Assembly: GCA_934130975.1 (NCBI GenBank)
Contig: CAKOYU010000008.1
Coordinates: forward strand, 1 to 64,000
DNA length: 64,000 bases
Reading direction: 5' to 3'
From: an uncultured Clostridia bacterium
GTDB taxonomy: Bacteria > Bacillota > Clostridia > TANB77 > CAG-508
Numbering within the stretch: the first letter of the stretch is position 1; each line of letters starts with the position of its first letter. Below are positions 42,731 to 51,641 of the stretch, one piece after another. The position numbers were made by a program, and so were the translations under genes. The notes beneath the pieces were generated by a model. It searched no databases. It saw only the letters and a program-made list of their open reading frames with translations, and was not told where the DNA came from.

Positions 42731-44566
42731 TTATTCAACTTCGTCAATACAGTCTTGGAATTGGCTATTATATAATTTATAATAAAATCCATTTTCTCCT
42801 TTTTCAAGTAGTTGTTCATGTGTACCTTGTTCAACAATATCTCCATGATTCATAACTAAAATTAAATCTGCGTTTTTTATTGTTGATAATCTATGTGCAA
42901 TTATAAAAGATGTTCTACCTTTCATTAAATTATCCATAGCTTTTTGAATTTCTATTTCGGTTCTTGTATCTATACTTGATGTTGCCTCATCTAAAATTAA
43001 TATTTTAGGGTCTGCTAAAATTACTCTTGCTATTGTAAGCAATTGTTTCTGTCCTGCGGAAATTCCACTTGTTTCATCACCTATTTCAGAATTATATCCT
43101 TTAGGTAATGTTTTTATAAAATGATGTACTCTAGCAGCTTTTGCAGATTGAATAACTTCATCATCTGTTGCATCTTCTCTTCCATATTTAATATTATCTT
43201 TTACAGTTCCGTCAAATAGCCATGTATCTTGCAATACCATTCCAAACATTTGACGTAATTCGCCTCTTTTAAAATCTTTGATGTTGTGTCCATCAAGTAA
43301 TATTGCACCATCTGTTACATCATAAAATCTCATAAGAAGTTTTACCATTGTTGATTTTCCAGCTCCTGTTGGTCCTACAATTGCAATTTTTTGTCCTTCA
43401 TGTACATCTGCATTAAAATCTTTTATTACAGTATTTTCTGGGTTATATCCAAATTTTACATGTTCAAATTTTACATTTCCTTTTAAACCTTCTGTTGTTG
43501 TTCCTTCTACATAAGTTTCAACTTCTTCATCTTCTTCTAAGAATTCAAATATTCTTTCTGTTGCTGCAACCATTGCTTGTAACATACTTGATACTTGTGC
43601 AATTTGGTTTATTGGTTGTGTAAATTGTTTATTATATTGTATAAAACTTTGTATATTTCCTACAGTAATTTTTCCGTTAATAGCTAAATACCCTCCTGCA
43701 ATTGCTACACCCACATATCCAATATTTGATATAAATCCCATTATTGGGTGCATCAATCCTGATAAAAATTGAGATTTCCATGCTGAACTATACAATTCTG
43801 AATTTGCTTTTTCAAATTCTTTTTGTGCATCTTCTTCTCCATTAAATGCTTTTACAATTGTCAATCCTGAAAATACCTCTTCTACTTGACCATTTACATG
43901 TCCTAAGTAATCTTGTTGCTTTTTAAAGTATTTTTGTGATTTTCCTACTATTATTTTTACAAGAAATGCTCCAATTGGCATAACTATTAATGAAATTAAT
44001 GTCATTTGCCAACTAATTGAAAGCATCATTATTAATATTCCAACCAGTGTACATATTGATGTTATTATTTGTGTAATACTTTGATTCAAATTCATTCCTA
44101 ATGTATCTATATCATTTGTTATTATTGACAATACTTCTCCATTTGTCTTTTTATCAAAATAATTCATTGGAAGTGAATTTATTTTATGTGCTAAATCTTT
44201 TCTTAATTTATATGTAAGATTTTGAGCAATTTGTGTCATTGCAAAACTTTGGATAAAAGAGAATAATGCACTTACTACATATAATCCTAATAAAGTTAAT
44301 AAAATAGTTCCAACTTTTCCAAAATCTATTCCACCATTTCCTGATATTTTATTTACTAAACCATTAAATATTTCTGTTGTCGCATTTCCTAATATTTTTG
44401 GTCCTATTATAGAAAATATAGTACTTCCAACAGCAAATATAAATACTATTATTAATCCAATTTTATATTTTGACAAATAATTATTTATTAATTTTTTTGT
44501 TGTTCCTTTAAAATCTTTGGCTTTTTCTGTTGTTTGGCCTGGTCTTGGCCCCATTGGTCCTGGCAT
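42731..44566 (-). CDS. ABC exporter half-transporter (permease-ATPase), canonical site subunit
   Basis: The 611-aa protein begins with a Pro/Gly-rich cytoplasmic stretch (MPGPMGPRPGQTTEK), then a six-helix ABC_membrane domain (residues ~40-330) and an ATPase domain with Walker A GPTGAGKSTMVKLL, Q-loop GMVLQDTWLF, signature ISAGQKQLL (Gly-to-Ala change), Walker B ILILDEATSSID with catalytic Glu, and H-loop IAHRLST. It lies one base after the 734-aa half-transporter and pairs with it as in heterodimeric exporters such as TM287/288. Likely role: multidrug or peptide/lipid export. Transcription is probably controlled by the adjacent TetR gene. Confidence 0.93.
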   Translation of the reverse strand: MPGPMGPRPGQTTEKAKDFKGTTKKLINNYLSKYKIGLIIVFIFAVGSTIFSIIGPKILGNATTEIFNGLVNKISGNGGIDFGKVGTILLTLLGLYVVSALFSFIQSFAMTQIAQNLTYKLRKDLAHKINSLPMNYFDKKTNGEVLSIITNDIDTLGMNLNQSITQIITSICTLVGILIMMLSISWQMTLISLIVMPIGAFLVKIIVGKSQKYFKKQQDYLGHVNGQVEEVFSGLTIVKAFNGEEDAQKEFEKANSELYSSAWKSQFLSGLMHPIMGFISNIGYVGVAIAGGYLAINGKITVGNIQSFIQYNKQFTQPINQIAQVSSMLQAMVAATERIFEFLEEDEEVETYVEGTTTEGLKGNVKFEHVKFGYNPENTVIKDFNADVHEGQKIAIVGPTGAGKSTMVKLLMRFYDVTDGAILLDGHNIKDFKRGELRQMFGMVLQDTWLFDGTVKDNIKYGREDATDDEVIQSAKAARVHHFIKTLPKGYNSEIGDETSGISAGQKQLLTIARVILADPKILILDEATSSIDTRTEIEIQKAMDNLMKGRTSFIIAHRLSTIKNADLILVMNHGDIVEQGTHEQLLEKGENGFYYKLYNSQFQDCIDEVE

Positions 44567-44567
44567 A

Positions 44568-46772
44568 TTATTTTCCTCCTTCCTTTTTATTTAATTCTTC
44601 TTCAGATAATTGTGATAATGCAATTTCTCTGTATGTTTCATTATTTTCAAGCAATTCTTCATGTGTTCCTTGTCCTACTATTTTTCCATCATCTAAAACA
44701 ATAATTTTATCTGCATTTAAAATAGTACTAATTCTTTGTGCTACGATTATATTTGTTTTATTATTTGTTCTTTGGGCTAATGCTTCTCTTAATGCTGCAT
44801 CTGTTTTAAAGTCTAATGCAGAAAAACTATCATCAAACACAAATATTTCTGGGTCTTTTGCAACAGCTCTTGCTATTGATAATCTTTGCTTTTGTCCTCC
44901 TGATACATTGCTTCCGCCTTGCGCTATTTCTGATTTATATTTGTCATCTTTTCCATCGATAAATTCTGTTGCTTGCGCTATTTCTGCTGCTTCTATCATT
45001 TTTTCATCTGACATACTTTCATTAGAATATTTTATATTACTTTCAATTGTTCCAGAGAATAATACTCCTTTTTGTGGTACAAAACCAATAACCTCTCTTA
45101 ATTCTTTTTGAGATAAGTCTTTTACATTTACACCATCAACTAAAAGCTCTCCTCCTGTTACATCATAAAATCTTGGTATTAAATTTACAACTGTTGATTT
45201 TCCACTTCCTGTACTTCCTATTATTGCAGTTGTTTTTCCTGATTCTGCTGTAAAGTTAATATCTTCAAGTATTTCTGTATCTGCATCAGGATATCTAAAT
45301 GATACATTTTTGAATTCTACTAATCCTTTTTTGCTTGAATCTAATTTCTTTGTTGTTTCTTTATCTTTAATACTTGGCTCTGTTTCTAATATTTCTGTAA
45401 TTCTGTTAGCTGATACAGATGCTCTTGGAAGCATTATTGAAATCATAGAAATCATTAAGAAACTCATTACTATTTGCATTGCATATTGAATAAATGCTAA
45501 CATATCTCCAACTTGCATTACACCATTGTCTATATTGTGTCCACCAACCCATATAATTAAGATTGATACTCCATTCATAATAAGCATTAACATTGGCATC
45601 ATTACTGACATTGTTCTGTTGACAAATATATTTGCTTTTGTTAAATCTGTATTTGCATTATCAAATCTTTTTTCTTCTCTTTCTTCTGTATTAAATGCTC
45701 TGATTACAGATTTTCCTGTTAATATTTCTCTTGCTACACTATTTAGCTTGTCTATTAAATCTTGCAATTTTTTGAATTTTGGCATTGCTACTGCAAATAA
45801 TATCGCTACAATTACTAGTATTGTAATTACTGCTGCTCCTATTATCCATGCCATTGACGTATTACTTTGGTGTATTACTTTTATTACTCCACCTATTCCT
45901 ATTATTGGTGCATATACTACTGTTCTAAATAACATTGCTAATAATTGTTGAATTTGTTGCACATCATTTGTACTACGAGTAATTAAAGAAGCGGTTGAAA
46001 ACTCTCTTAATTCTTTAGTTGAAAATTGTAGTACTTTATTAAATATTTTTTCTCTTAGTGTTTTTGCCATTTTAGCCCCAACTCTTGATGATAACATCAT
46101 TATTGTAATACCTGAAGCCATACTTATTGCTGCTAACACTAACATCTTTAAACCAGCAACCATTATGTAATTCATTTGCAATTTATCTGTATCAACACCT
46201 GCGTCTTTATATATGTCTTTTACACATGCAACTGCAGCTTGACTTTTTATAGAATCTTGCATATCATCTATTTGTTTTGTTGATTCACTAAGCATTTGAT
46301 TTAATTGTTCTTCTGGCATTGTTTTTAATATGTCTATTATTGACATATTTTGCATCATTTCTTTTTGTTCTTCTGGTACATTTGCTAATATTTGCTCTTT
46401 TATTTTATTAGCCATTTCTTCTTTTTGTACTGTTCTTGATATAATGATTGGTTTTGTCATTATTTGCTCAAGCATTTCTTTTTCACTTTCTTTTAAATCT
46501 TTTATAACATAGTTTCCGTCAGCATCGTCTGTTGTGTAGTTTTCTAATATTTTGTCATCATCATTTGAGAATAGTAATATTGCATCCATATCTTTTTGAC
46601 TTATTGTTTCTGGTACTGCATATTCAATTCCTCCTGCTTGTATACCTGTATTTACTATTTTTGAAGTATAATTAGGTAATTCTAAATCTACGGCTGCTTG
46701 AACACATAGTAATGTTACGATTGTAAGTACAGATAACCATGATTGTTTTAAATTTTTTAATATTTTAAACAT
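44568..46772 (-). CDS. ABC exporter half-transporter with large extracytoplasmic loop, degenerate site
   Basis: The 734-aa protein has a first helix near 15-30, then an unusual extracytoplasmic insertion of about 150 residues rich in Met, Gln and Glu (residues ~45-205), then five more helices. The ATPase has Walker A GSTGSGKSTVVNLI, signature VSGGQKQRLS, and Walker B IFVFDDSFSALD, where Asp replaces the catalytic Glu; the H-loop reads VAQRIST with Gln for His. These degenerate residues are typical of one partner in heterodimeric exporters. It overlaps the TetR gene by 8 nt, and the 611-aa partner follows directly. Confidence 0.93.
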   Translation of the reverse strand: MFKILKNLKQSWLSVLTIVTLLCVQAAVDLELPNYTSKIVNTGIQAGGIEYAVPETISQKDMDAILLFSNDDDKILENYTTDDADGNYVIKDLKESEKEMLEQIMTKPIIISRTVQKEEMANKIKEQILANVPEEQKEMMQNMSIIDILKTMPEEQLNQMLSESTKQIDDMQDSIKSQAAVACVKDIYKDAGVDTDKLQMNYIMVAGLKMLVLAAISMASGITIMMLSSRVGAKMAKTLREKIFNKVLQFSTKELREFSTASLITRSTNDVQQIQQLLAMLFRTVVYAPIIGIGGVIKVIHQSNTSMAWIIGAAVITILVIVAILFAVAMPKFKKLQDLIDKLNSVAREILTGKSVIRAFNTEEREEKRFDNANTDLTKANIFVNRTMSVMMPMLMLIMNGVSILIIWVGGHNIDNGVMQVGDMLAFIQYAMQIVMSFLMISMISIMLPRASVSANRITEILETEPSIKDKETTKKLDSSKKGLVEFKNVSFRYPDADTEILEDINFTAESGKTTAIIGSTGSGKSTVVNLIPRFYDVTGGELLVDGVNVKDLSQKELREVIGFVPQKGVLFSGTIESNIKYSNESMSDEKMIEAAEIAQATEFIDGKDDKYKSEIAQGGSNVSGGQKQRLSIARAVAKDPEIFVFDDSFSALDFKTDAALREALAQRTNNKTNIIVAQRISTILNADKIIVLDDGKIVGQGTHEELLENNETYREIALSQLSEEELNKKEGGK

Positions 46773-47385
46773 CTTTTTCCTCCTTTTTTTCTATTCCGTA
46801 TTTTAAATATTCTATTTCTTTTAAAAACATTTTTCTACAATATTCTTTTGACTTATTTTTAAAATTTTTTATTACTGCTCTTCTTGTAATAGCATTTAGC
46901 ATATCACAAATTATTACTAAATCTTCATGATTTGTTATATTTAATTTTGTTTTATCAATTTGCTCATAATATTCTATAATATCTTGAGGCTTGGTTTTTT
47001 TTACTAAGTCAAATACATTTTCATCTGACGATTTTAAGTTTATAAATATTTGTTTAAATAATTCTTGGTCCGGATTATTCGTGAATTCTTCTATCATTGA
47101 ATCATATAAAAAAATATATAATCTGAATATATCTCCATTTGTCTCTTTTACTTTGTCTTTCAGTTTTGTATTTAATTTTTCAGAATTTTCTTTTAAAATA
47201 TATATAAGCAAATCTTCTTTACTTTCAAAATATTGATAAAAACTTCCTCTTGCAATATCTGCATCTTCTACTATATTTTTTATTGAAACATTTTCTATTG
47301 GTGCTCTTGCAAATTCTTTTTTGGCAGATTTTATTATTTTTTGCTGTTTTTCTTTTGACAATTTTAAAAATGTTTCTTTTGGCAT
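46765..47385 (-). CDS. TetR family transcriptional regulator
   Basis: The 206-aa repressor-like protein has the N-terminal TetR helix-turn-helix: KQQKIIKSAKKEFARAPIENVSIKNIVEDADIARGSFYQYFESKEDLLIYIL. The C-terminal ligand-binding helices (residues 60-200) have no recognised specificity. It is the first gene of a TetR-ABC-ABC operon and overlaps the first ABC gene by 8 nt. Its promoter contains a TGACAC-A-GTGTCA palindrome between the -35 and -10 boxes, so it probably represses its own operon and is released by an exported substrate (inference). Confidence 0.92.
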   Translation of the reverse strand: MPKETFLKLSKEKQQKIIKSAKKEFARAPIENVSIKNIVEDADIARGSFYQYFESKEDLLIYILKENSEKLNTKLKDKVKETNGDIFRLYIFLYDSMIEEFTNNPDQELFKQIFINLKSSDENVFDLVKKTKPQDIIEYYEQIDKTKLNITNHEDLVIICDMLNAITRRAVIKNFKNKSKEYCRKMFLKEIEYLKYGIEKKEEKDV

Positions 47386-47413
47386 TTAATCACTTCCTTT
47401 CGACAAAAAAATA

Positions 47414-47457
47414 ACACTATGTCATATATTATAATGACACAGTGTCACTTTTGTCAA
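47414..47457 (-). promoter_or_regulatory. Promoter with overlapping TetR operators for the exporter operon
   Basis: TTGACA (47457-47452), 18 bp, TATAAT (47433-47428) is a full-consensus promoter. The 13-bp palindrome TGACACAGTGTCA (47435-47447) fills the spacer. A second site forms a longer dyad: ACACTATGTCAT (47414-47425) with ATGACACAGTGT (47434-47445), 11 of 12 complementary. Confidence 0.85.
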
Positions 47458-47489
47458 TACTCTTTTTGTGAAATTTATGTGAATTATTA

Positions 47490-47520
47490 CAAACCTCTAC
47501 ATGCTATATGTAGAGGTTTG
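47490..47520 (-). terminator. Terminator hairpin after the 152-aa unknown gene
   Basis: A perfect 13-bp stem CAAACCTCTACAT / ATGTAGAGGTTTG with a 5-nt loop lies 12 bp past the stop at 47532. The U-tract is weak on the minus strand (TAATAATTC). Confidence 0.6.
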
Positions 47521-47531
47521 CTTTAGTGAGC

Positions 47532-47990
47532 TTATTGCTCAAGGTCTTTCAAATATTTTACCAAGATGTTGCCTTCAAGTGTAAATTCATTTTCTAGAAT
47601 TTCAAAGTCATCTTCAGTCGCATATTTAGAAAGTGGTTCTAAGTTTGAAACTTCATATTCATCGCTTAAGATTTCCATGCTGGTTACATCGAAATATTCA
47701 TTATTTTTGATGAATATTATCGTAACTTGTTCTTCTTTAATACAAGATAAAATACTATTTTTTATCTCATTTATTTTTTCTTCTACTGCTCCTTCTGTAA
47801 TTTCTCCCGCTTCTTCAAGAGCTTCAGCAATAGCTATCCTTAACAATTCACTTGGAGTAATTCCATCTGGAATACCTTCAAGGCCTGATAAATGGTACTT
47901 CTCTGCTTCTTCCCAAGTTAGTTCTTTAGAAATAGTAGCAAAAAATAAATCTTCTAATCTTGCATTCCGAACCATTTCCATTGTAATCAT
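47532..47990 (-). CDS. Unknown small acidic protein
   Basis: The 152-aa soluble protein is acidic. Residues 5-95 are helical (VRNARLEDLFFATISKELTWEEAEKYHL, then PSELLRIAIAEALEEAGEITEGAVEEKINEIKNSIL), and the C-terminal part has two short strands (VTIIFIKNNEYFDVTS and FTLEGNILVKYL). No known motif was recognised. ATG 47990 has AGGAGG 7 nt upstream. It is monocistronic, with a hairpin after it and a 130-bp gap upstream to pfkA. Confidence 0.6.
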   Translation of the reverse strand: MITMEMVRNARLEDLFFATISKELTWEEAEKYHLSGLEGIPDGITPSELLRIAIAEALEEAGEITEGAVEEKINEIKNSILSCIKEEQVTIIFIKNNEYFDVTSMEILSDEYEVSNLEPLSKYATEDDFEILENEFTLEGNILVKYLKDLEQ

Positions 47991-48123
47991 AACATTCCTC
48001 CTGATATTTGAAAATTGCTTTTACTTATACTATAAAGTAAAATTGCCAATTGTTACCTTTTTATTATACCACATTGCAGACTCTGTATGCAACTAATTTT
48101 ACATAATTCTTCTATTATTTATT

Positions 48124-49269
48124 TTAGTCTCCTAAACAAATTCCAATATCTCTAGCAGTTTTAACTAAATCATCATCCATTGTAACTTTTCTTAAATTAC
48201 TTTCTGCTGTATTTCCAGAAACAGCACCTATTTTAGTATTATTTCCTACAACATCTTCTAAAGAAACACTATCTAGTTTTCCATTTTTCAATACAGCTAA
48301 TACTCCAAATTGTCCATTTAATGCAAGTTCCATAGCTTTAGCACCATATTTTGTAGATAATACTCTATCAAATGCTGTTGGTGTTCCACCTCTTTGCATA
48401 TATCCAAGTGTTGTATTTCTAGCTTCTAAACCAGTTAGTTTTTCTAATTCTCTAGCTACAACTTGACCTACTCCACCAAGTTTATTGTTATCAACTCCTG
48501 CTCCATTATCTCTTTTTCCTTCAACTGTAATTTCTCCTCCTTTTGGAGCGGCACCTTCTGCAACTACAACTATACTAAATTCTTTTCCTTTAGCTCTTCT
48601 TTCATTTATTTTATCTACTGCTTTGTTAATATCATATGGAATTTCTGGAATTAATGCAACATCAGCTCCTCCTGCTATTGCAGATTCTAATGCAATCCAT
48701 CCTGCATATCTTCCCATAACTTCTAATACCATAATTCTATGATGTGTTTCTCCTGTTGTATGTAGTCTATCCAATGCTTCTGCAGCAACTGATACTGCTG
48801 TATTATATCCAAATGTTATATCTGTACATGCAACATCATTATCTATAGTTTTTGGTACTCCTATTACATTTACTCCTTTTGTAGAAAAGTCTCTTGCTGA
48901 TTTTTGTGTTCCATCTCCTCCTAATGTAAATATACAATCAAACTCATCTTTTTTGATATTTTCTACACATACATCTGATAAATCTTTATATTCAACTTCT
49001 CCGTTTTCTCCAATTACTTTATAATTAAATACATTTGCATTTGTTGATGATCCAATTATTGATCCTCCTTTTGGCAATATACCAGATGCAGATGCATCAT
49101 TTGCTGTACTTAATCTTACATATTCATTTTTTAATAATCCGTTATATCCATCTATAAATCCATAACATTCTACATTATTATGTTCTGCTGTTTTTATTAT
49201 AGCTCTAATTACAGCATTAAAGCCTGATACATCTCCTCCATTTGCTAGTATGGCTACTTTTTTTAACAT
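48124..49269 (-). CDS. pfkA: 6-phosphofructokinase with mixed ATP/PPi signature
   Basis: The 381-aa enzyme phosphorylates fructose 6-phosphate. N-terminal loop LANGGDVSGFNAVIRAI differs from the usual SGGDAPGMNA. LGGDGTQKSA places Gly at the position (119-120) that selects ATP, but PKTIDND at 139-145 has Lys where classical ATP-PFK has Gly; Lys is typical of PPi-dependent and group III enzymes. MGRYAGWIALESAIAGGAD and LGYMQRGGTPTAFDR are present. By analogy to group III bacterial PFKs, Gly at the first position predicts ATP use; this needs assay. The gene has a 200-bp leader containing a hairpin and a dispersed repeat. Confidence 0.93.
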   Translation of the reverse strand: MLKKVAILANGGDVSGFNAVIRAIIKTAEHNNVECYGFIDGYNGLLKNEYVRLSTANDASASGILPKGGSIIGSSTNANVFNYKVIGENGEVEYKDLSDVCVENIKKDEFDCIFTLGGDGTQKSARDFSTKGVNVIGVPKTIDNDVACTDITFGYNTAVSVAAEALDRLHTTGETHHRIMVLEVMGRYAGWIALESAIAGGADVALIPEIPYDINKAVDKINERRAKGKEFSIVVVAEGAAPKGGEITVEGKRDNGAGVDNNKLGGVGQVVARELEKLTGLEARNTTLGYMQRGGTPTAFDRVLSTKYGAKAMELALNGQFGVLAVLKNGKLDSVSLEDVVGNNTKIGAVSGNTAESNLRKVTMDDDLVKTARDIGICLGD

Positions 49270-49305
49270 ATTAATTCCTCCAATCGGGTATCCCCTAAAT
49301 TATTA

Positions 49306-49331
49306 AAATTTTACCTTTATTGGTAAAATTT
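49306..49331 (-). promoter_or_regulatory. Hairpin in the pfkA leader
   Basis: A perfect 10-bp stem AAATTTTACC / GGTAAAATTT with a 6-nt loop lies about 35 nt before the pfkA start. It could be a weak attenuator or the terminator of the upstream aspartokinase transcript. Confidence 0.4.
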
Positions 49332-49405
49332 GTTTCTACTTTATTATATCAATTTTTTTCTTTTTTACAAGTATTTTATTTAATTTTTTTGAAGTTTAAT
49401 ATGCA

Positions 49406-49436
49406 GATTGCGACACCGAGGTATAAAAAACAATAT
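49406..49436. repeat. Dispersed ~31-bp repeat, copy 1
   Basis: GATTGCGACACC, 3 variable bases, then GTATAAAAAACAATAT on the plus strand. The same sequence with 2-3 differences recurs at 63929-63960. Both copies lie upstream of minus-strand genes (pfkA and yebC) in otherwise AT-rich spacer. Confidence 0.65.
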
Positions 49437-49467
49437 ATTATTAATTTTAATGTATAAATTGTAACTA

Positions 49468-50433
49468 TTAATTATATATCAGTAACCTATGCAACTCATT
49501 TAAAAAATCATCTTGAATAATCTCTTTAAAAACAACAGATATTTTAGTTCTACTAATATCGATATTAAAAATCTCTAAACCATTTTTATTAGCAATCTCA
49601 AGTATTTTTTTAAGTATTTCATCTCTAGAACTAATTCCAAACCCCACAACGGAAATTCTAGAAACATCTTTTTTTACAATACTTTTTATTCCAGAAGCCT
49701 CTAATTTATGTGTTATTTCAGTCCCAGGATTATCATTAAAAGTAGAACCAGTTATAACAGAAACATTATTTCGTTCTGCCATTTCTACACATCTATCATG
49801 CAAAACTTTTGCACCTTCACTCGACAAAGCATGCATTTCTTCATAAGAAATATTTTTTAATTTTTTAGCTTGCTCAACCTTATTAGGATCAGCAGTATAT
49901 ATGCCATCAACATCAGAATAAATATAGCACTGTTTAGCTTGTAGTGCTACTGCTAATGCAACTGCAGTTGTATCTGATCCACCTCTTCCTAATGTAGTTA
50001 TATTATCATTTTCATCTATCCCCTGAAATCCAGCCACCACAACAATTTTACCTTCTTGTAATTCTTTTTCAATCCTTTGCGAATTTATATATTCTATTTT
50101 TGCATTTTGATTTTCTTTATTTGTATGAATTCCTGCTTGCCATCCTGTAAGCGATATAGCTTTATATCCTAAATAATTTAATAATATTGCCAATTTACTT
50201 GCACTTATTTGTTCTCCTGCACTTAATAATGCATCCATTTCTCTCTCAGTCGGTTTTAATGATAACTCTTCCGCTTCTCTTATAAGTTTATCTGTTGTTT
50301 TTCCTTGTGCAGATACAACAACAACAATATTATTTTCTTCTTCATATAATTTTATTGTCTTACTAGCAACAGTTTGTAATTTTTCATTATCTGCTATTGA
50401 GCTTCCTCCAAATTTAATTACTATTGTATCCAT
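49468..50433 (-). CDS. lysC: Aspartate kinase, short form with one ACT domain
   Basis: The 321-aa enzyme phosphorylates aspartate, the first step to lysine, threonine, methionine and diaminopimelate. Catalytic motifs are VIKFGGSSIADNEKL, VVVSAQGKTTDKLI, LLSAGEQISASKLA, TLGRGGSDTTAVALA and YSDVDGIYTADPN. Usual length is 400-450 aa with two ACT domains; here after GTEITHKLE there is only one ACT-like stretch (ISVVGFGISSRDEILKKI). ATG 50433 (MDTIVIKFGG) is chosen: GAGGT lies 6 nt upstream, while an earlier TTG has none. No lysine biosynthesis neighbours. Confidence 0.9.
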   Translation of the reverse strand: MDTIVIKFGGSSIADNEKLQTVASKTIKLYEEENNIVVVVSAQGKTTDKLIREAEELSLKPTEREMDALLSAGEQISASKLAILLNYLGYKAISLTGWQAGIHTNKENQNAKIEYINSQRIEKELQEGKIVVVAGFQGIDENDNITTLGRGGSDTTAVALAVALQAKQCYIYSDVDGIYTADPNKVEQAKKLKNISYEEMHALSSEGAKVLHDRCVEMAERNNVSVITGSTFNDNPGTEITHKLEASGIKSIVKKDVSRISVVGFGISSRDEILKKILEIANKNGLEIFNIDISRTKISVVFKEIIQDDFLNELHRLLIYN

Positions 50434-50458
50434 ATTCAAACCTCGTTTTTATATAAAA

Positions 50459-50500
50459 AATAATAGCAATAGTATTTATTTAAATACCATTACTATTATT
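50459..50500 (-). terminator. Terminator after prfB
   Basis: In minus-strand RNA a 19-bp stem (AATAATAG... / ...CTATTATT, two G-U pairs) with a 4-nt loop lies about 17 bp past the prfB stop and is followed by U-rich sequence. Confidence 0.75.
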
Positions 50501-50516
50501 ATATTTTCAAAAAATC

Positions 50517-51621
50517 TTACATGTTCCACTTTAAATATGCTTCTATAAAGCCATCAATATTTCCATCCATTACACTTTCTACATTTCCCACTTCATAATT
50601 AGTTCTATGGTCTTTCACTAATGTATATGGGCAAAATACATATGATCTAATTTGACTTCCCCAGGCAATATCTTTTTGAATTCCTTTTAATTCATCAATT
50701 GTTTCTTTTTGCTCTTTTTCTTTTAAATTAAGAAGTTTTGACTTTAACATTTTCATTGCAGTCTCTCTATTTTGAATTTGTGAACGTTCTGATTGACAAG
50801 CAACTACTGTATTCGTAGGAATATGTGTAATTCTAACAGCAGATGATGTTTTATTTATATGTTGTCCACCAGCACCTGATGCTCTATAAGTATCAATTCT
50901 TAAATCATCTGGATTTATATCTATTTGTATATCATCTGTAATTTCTGGCAAAACTTCTAATGATGCAAAAGATGTATGTCTTCTTCCACCTGCATCAAAT
51001 GGAGAAATTCTTACAAGTCTATGTACTCCCATTTCTCCTTTCATATATCCATAAGCGTTTTCGCCAACTATTTCAAATGTCACACTTTTTATTCCAGCTT
51101 CTTCTCCTTCTAAATAGTCAAGTTCTTTTACTTCATATCCATTTTGATTTGCCCATCTAACATACATTCTATATAACATTTCTGCCCAATCTTGCGACTC
51201 TGTTCCTCCTGCACCTGGATGTAATGTTAATATTGCATTATTTTTATCATATTTTCCTGACAATAATGTTTCAAGTTGAAGTTTTTCAACATCTTCTTCC
51301 AATTTTGTGGTTGATTTTAATATATCTCTTGCTACTTCTTCATCACTTTCTAAATTTGCTAATTCTGTTAGTTCTTGTAAATTTATTACCTCTTGTTTTA
51401 CTTTTTTATATTTTACTACTTTGTTTTTTATTTGTTTTATTTTTGATAATATTTTGCCTGTTTCACTTGAATCTTGTTGCCAAAATCCTTCTTGTACTGT
51501 TTGTTCTTCTAATTGTTTTAGTTCTATTTCTAGTTGACCTATGTCAAAGAGATTCACCTAAACTTTCTATTTTTTCTTTTAACATTTCCAATTTTCTTGA
51601 ATTTTCCTCTAACTCTAACAT
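50517..51621 (-). CDS. prfB: Peptide chain release factor 2 with programmed +1 frameshift
   Basis: RF2 releases peptides at UGA and UAA. The gene is two frames: ATG 51621 (SD AAAGGGTG) opens 25 codons beginning MLELEENSRKLEML and ending at CTT (51549-51547), followed by an in-frame TGA. A +1 shift at CTT-TGA-C skips base 51546 and continues from GAC (51545) as DIGQLEIELKQ to 50517, giving 367 aa, the normal RF2 length. An SD-like AGGTGA lies just before the shift site. Motifs in the fused protein are SPF at 206-208 (stop recognition) and GGQ at 251-253 (peptidyl-tRNA hydrolysis). A GTG at 51557 in the second frame is not the true start. Confidence 0.97.
51543..51549 (-). promoter_or_regulatory. 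prfB: RF2 autoregulatory frameshift site
   Basis: The minus strand reads CTT TGA C with AGGTGA a few bases upstream, the conserved prfB recoding site. When RF2 is scarce the ribosome slips +1 at CTT and makes full-length RF2. Confidence 0.95.
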
Positions 51622-51641
51622 CCACTCACCCTTTCTTATTC

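Noticed and set aside
44530..45111. 193-codon plus-strand open frame
   Set aside because: Antisense to the ABC exporter gene; Ser/Leu/Ile-rich shadow frame without SD.
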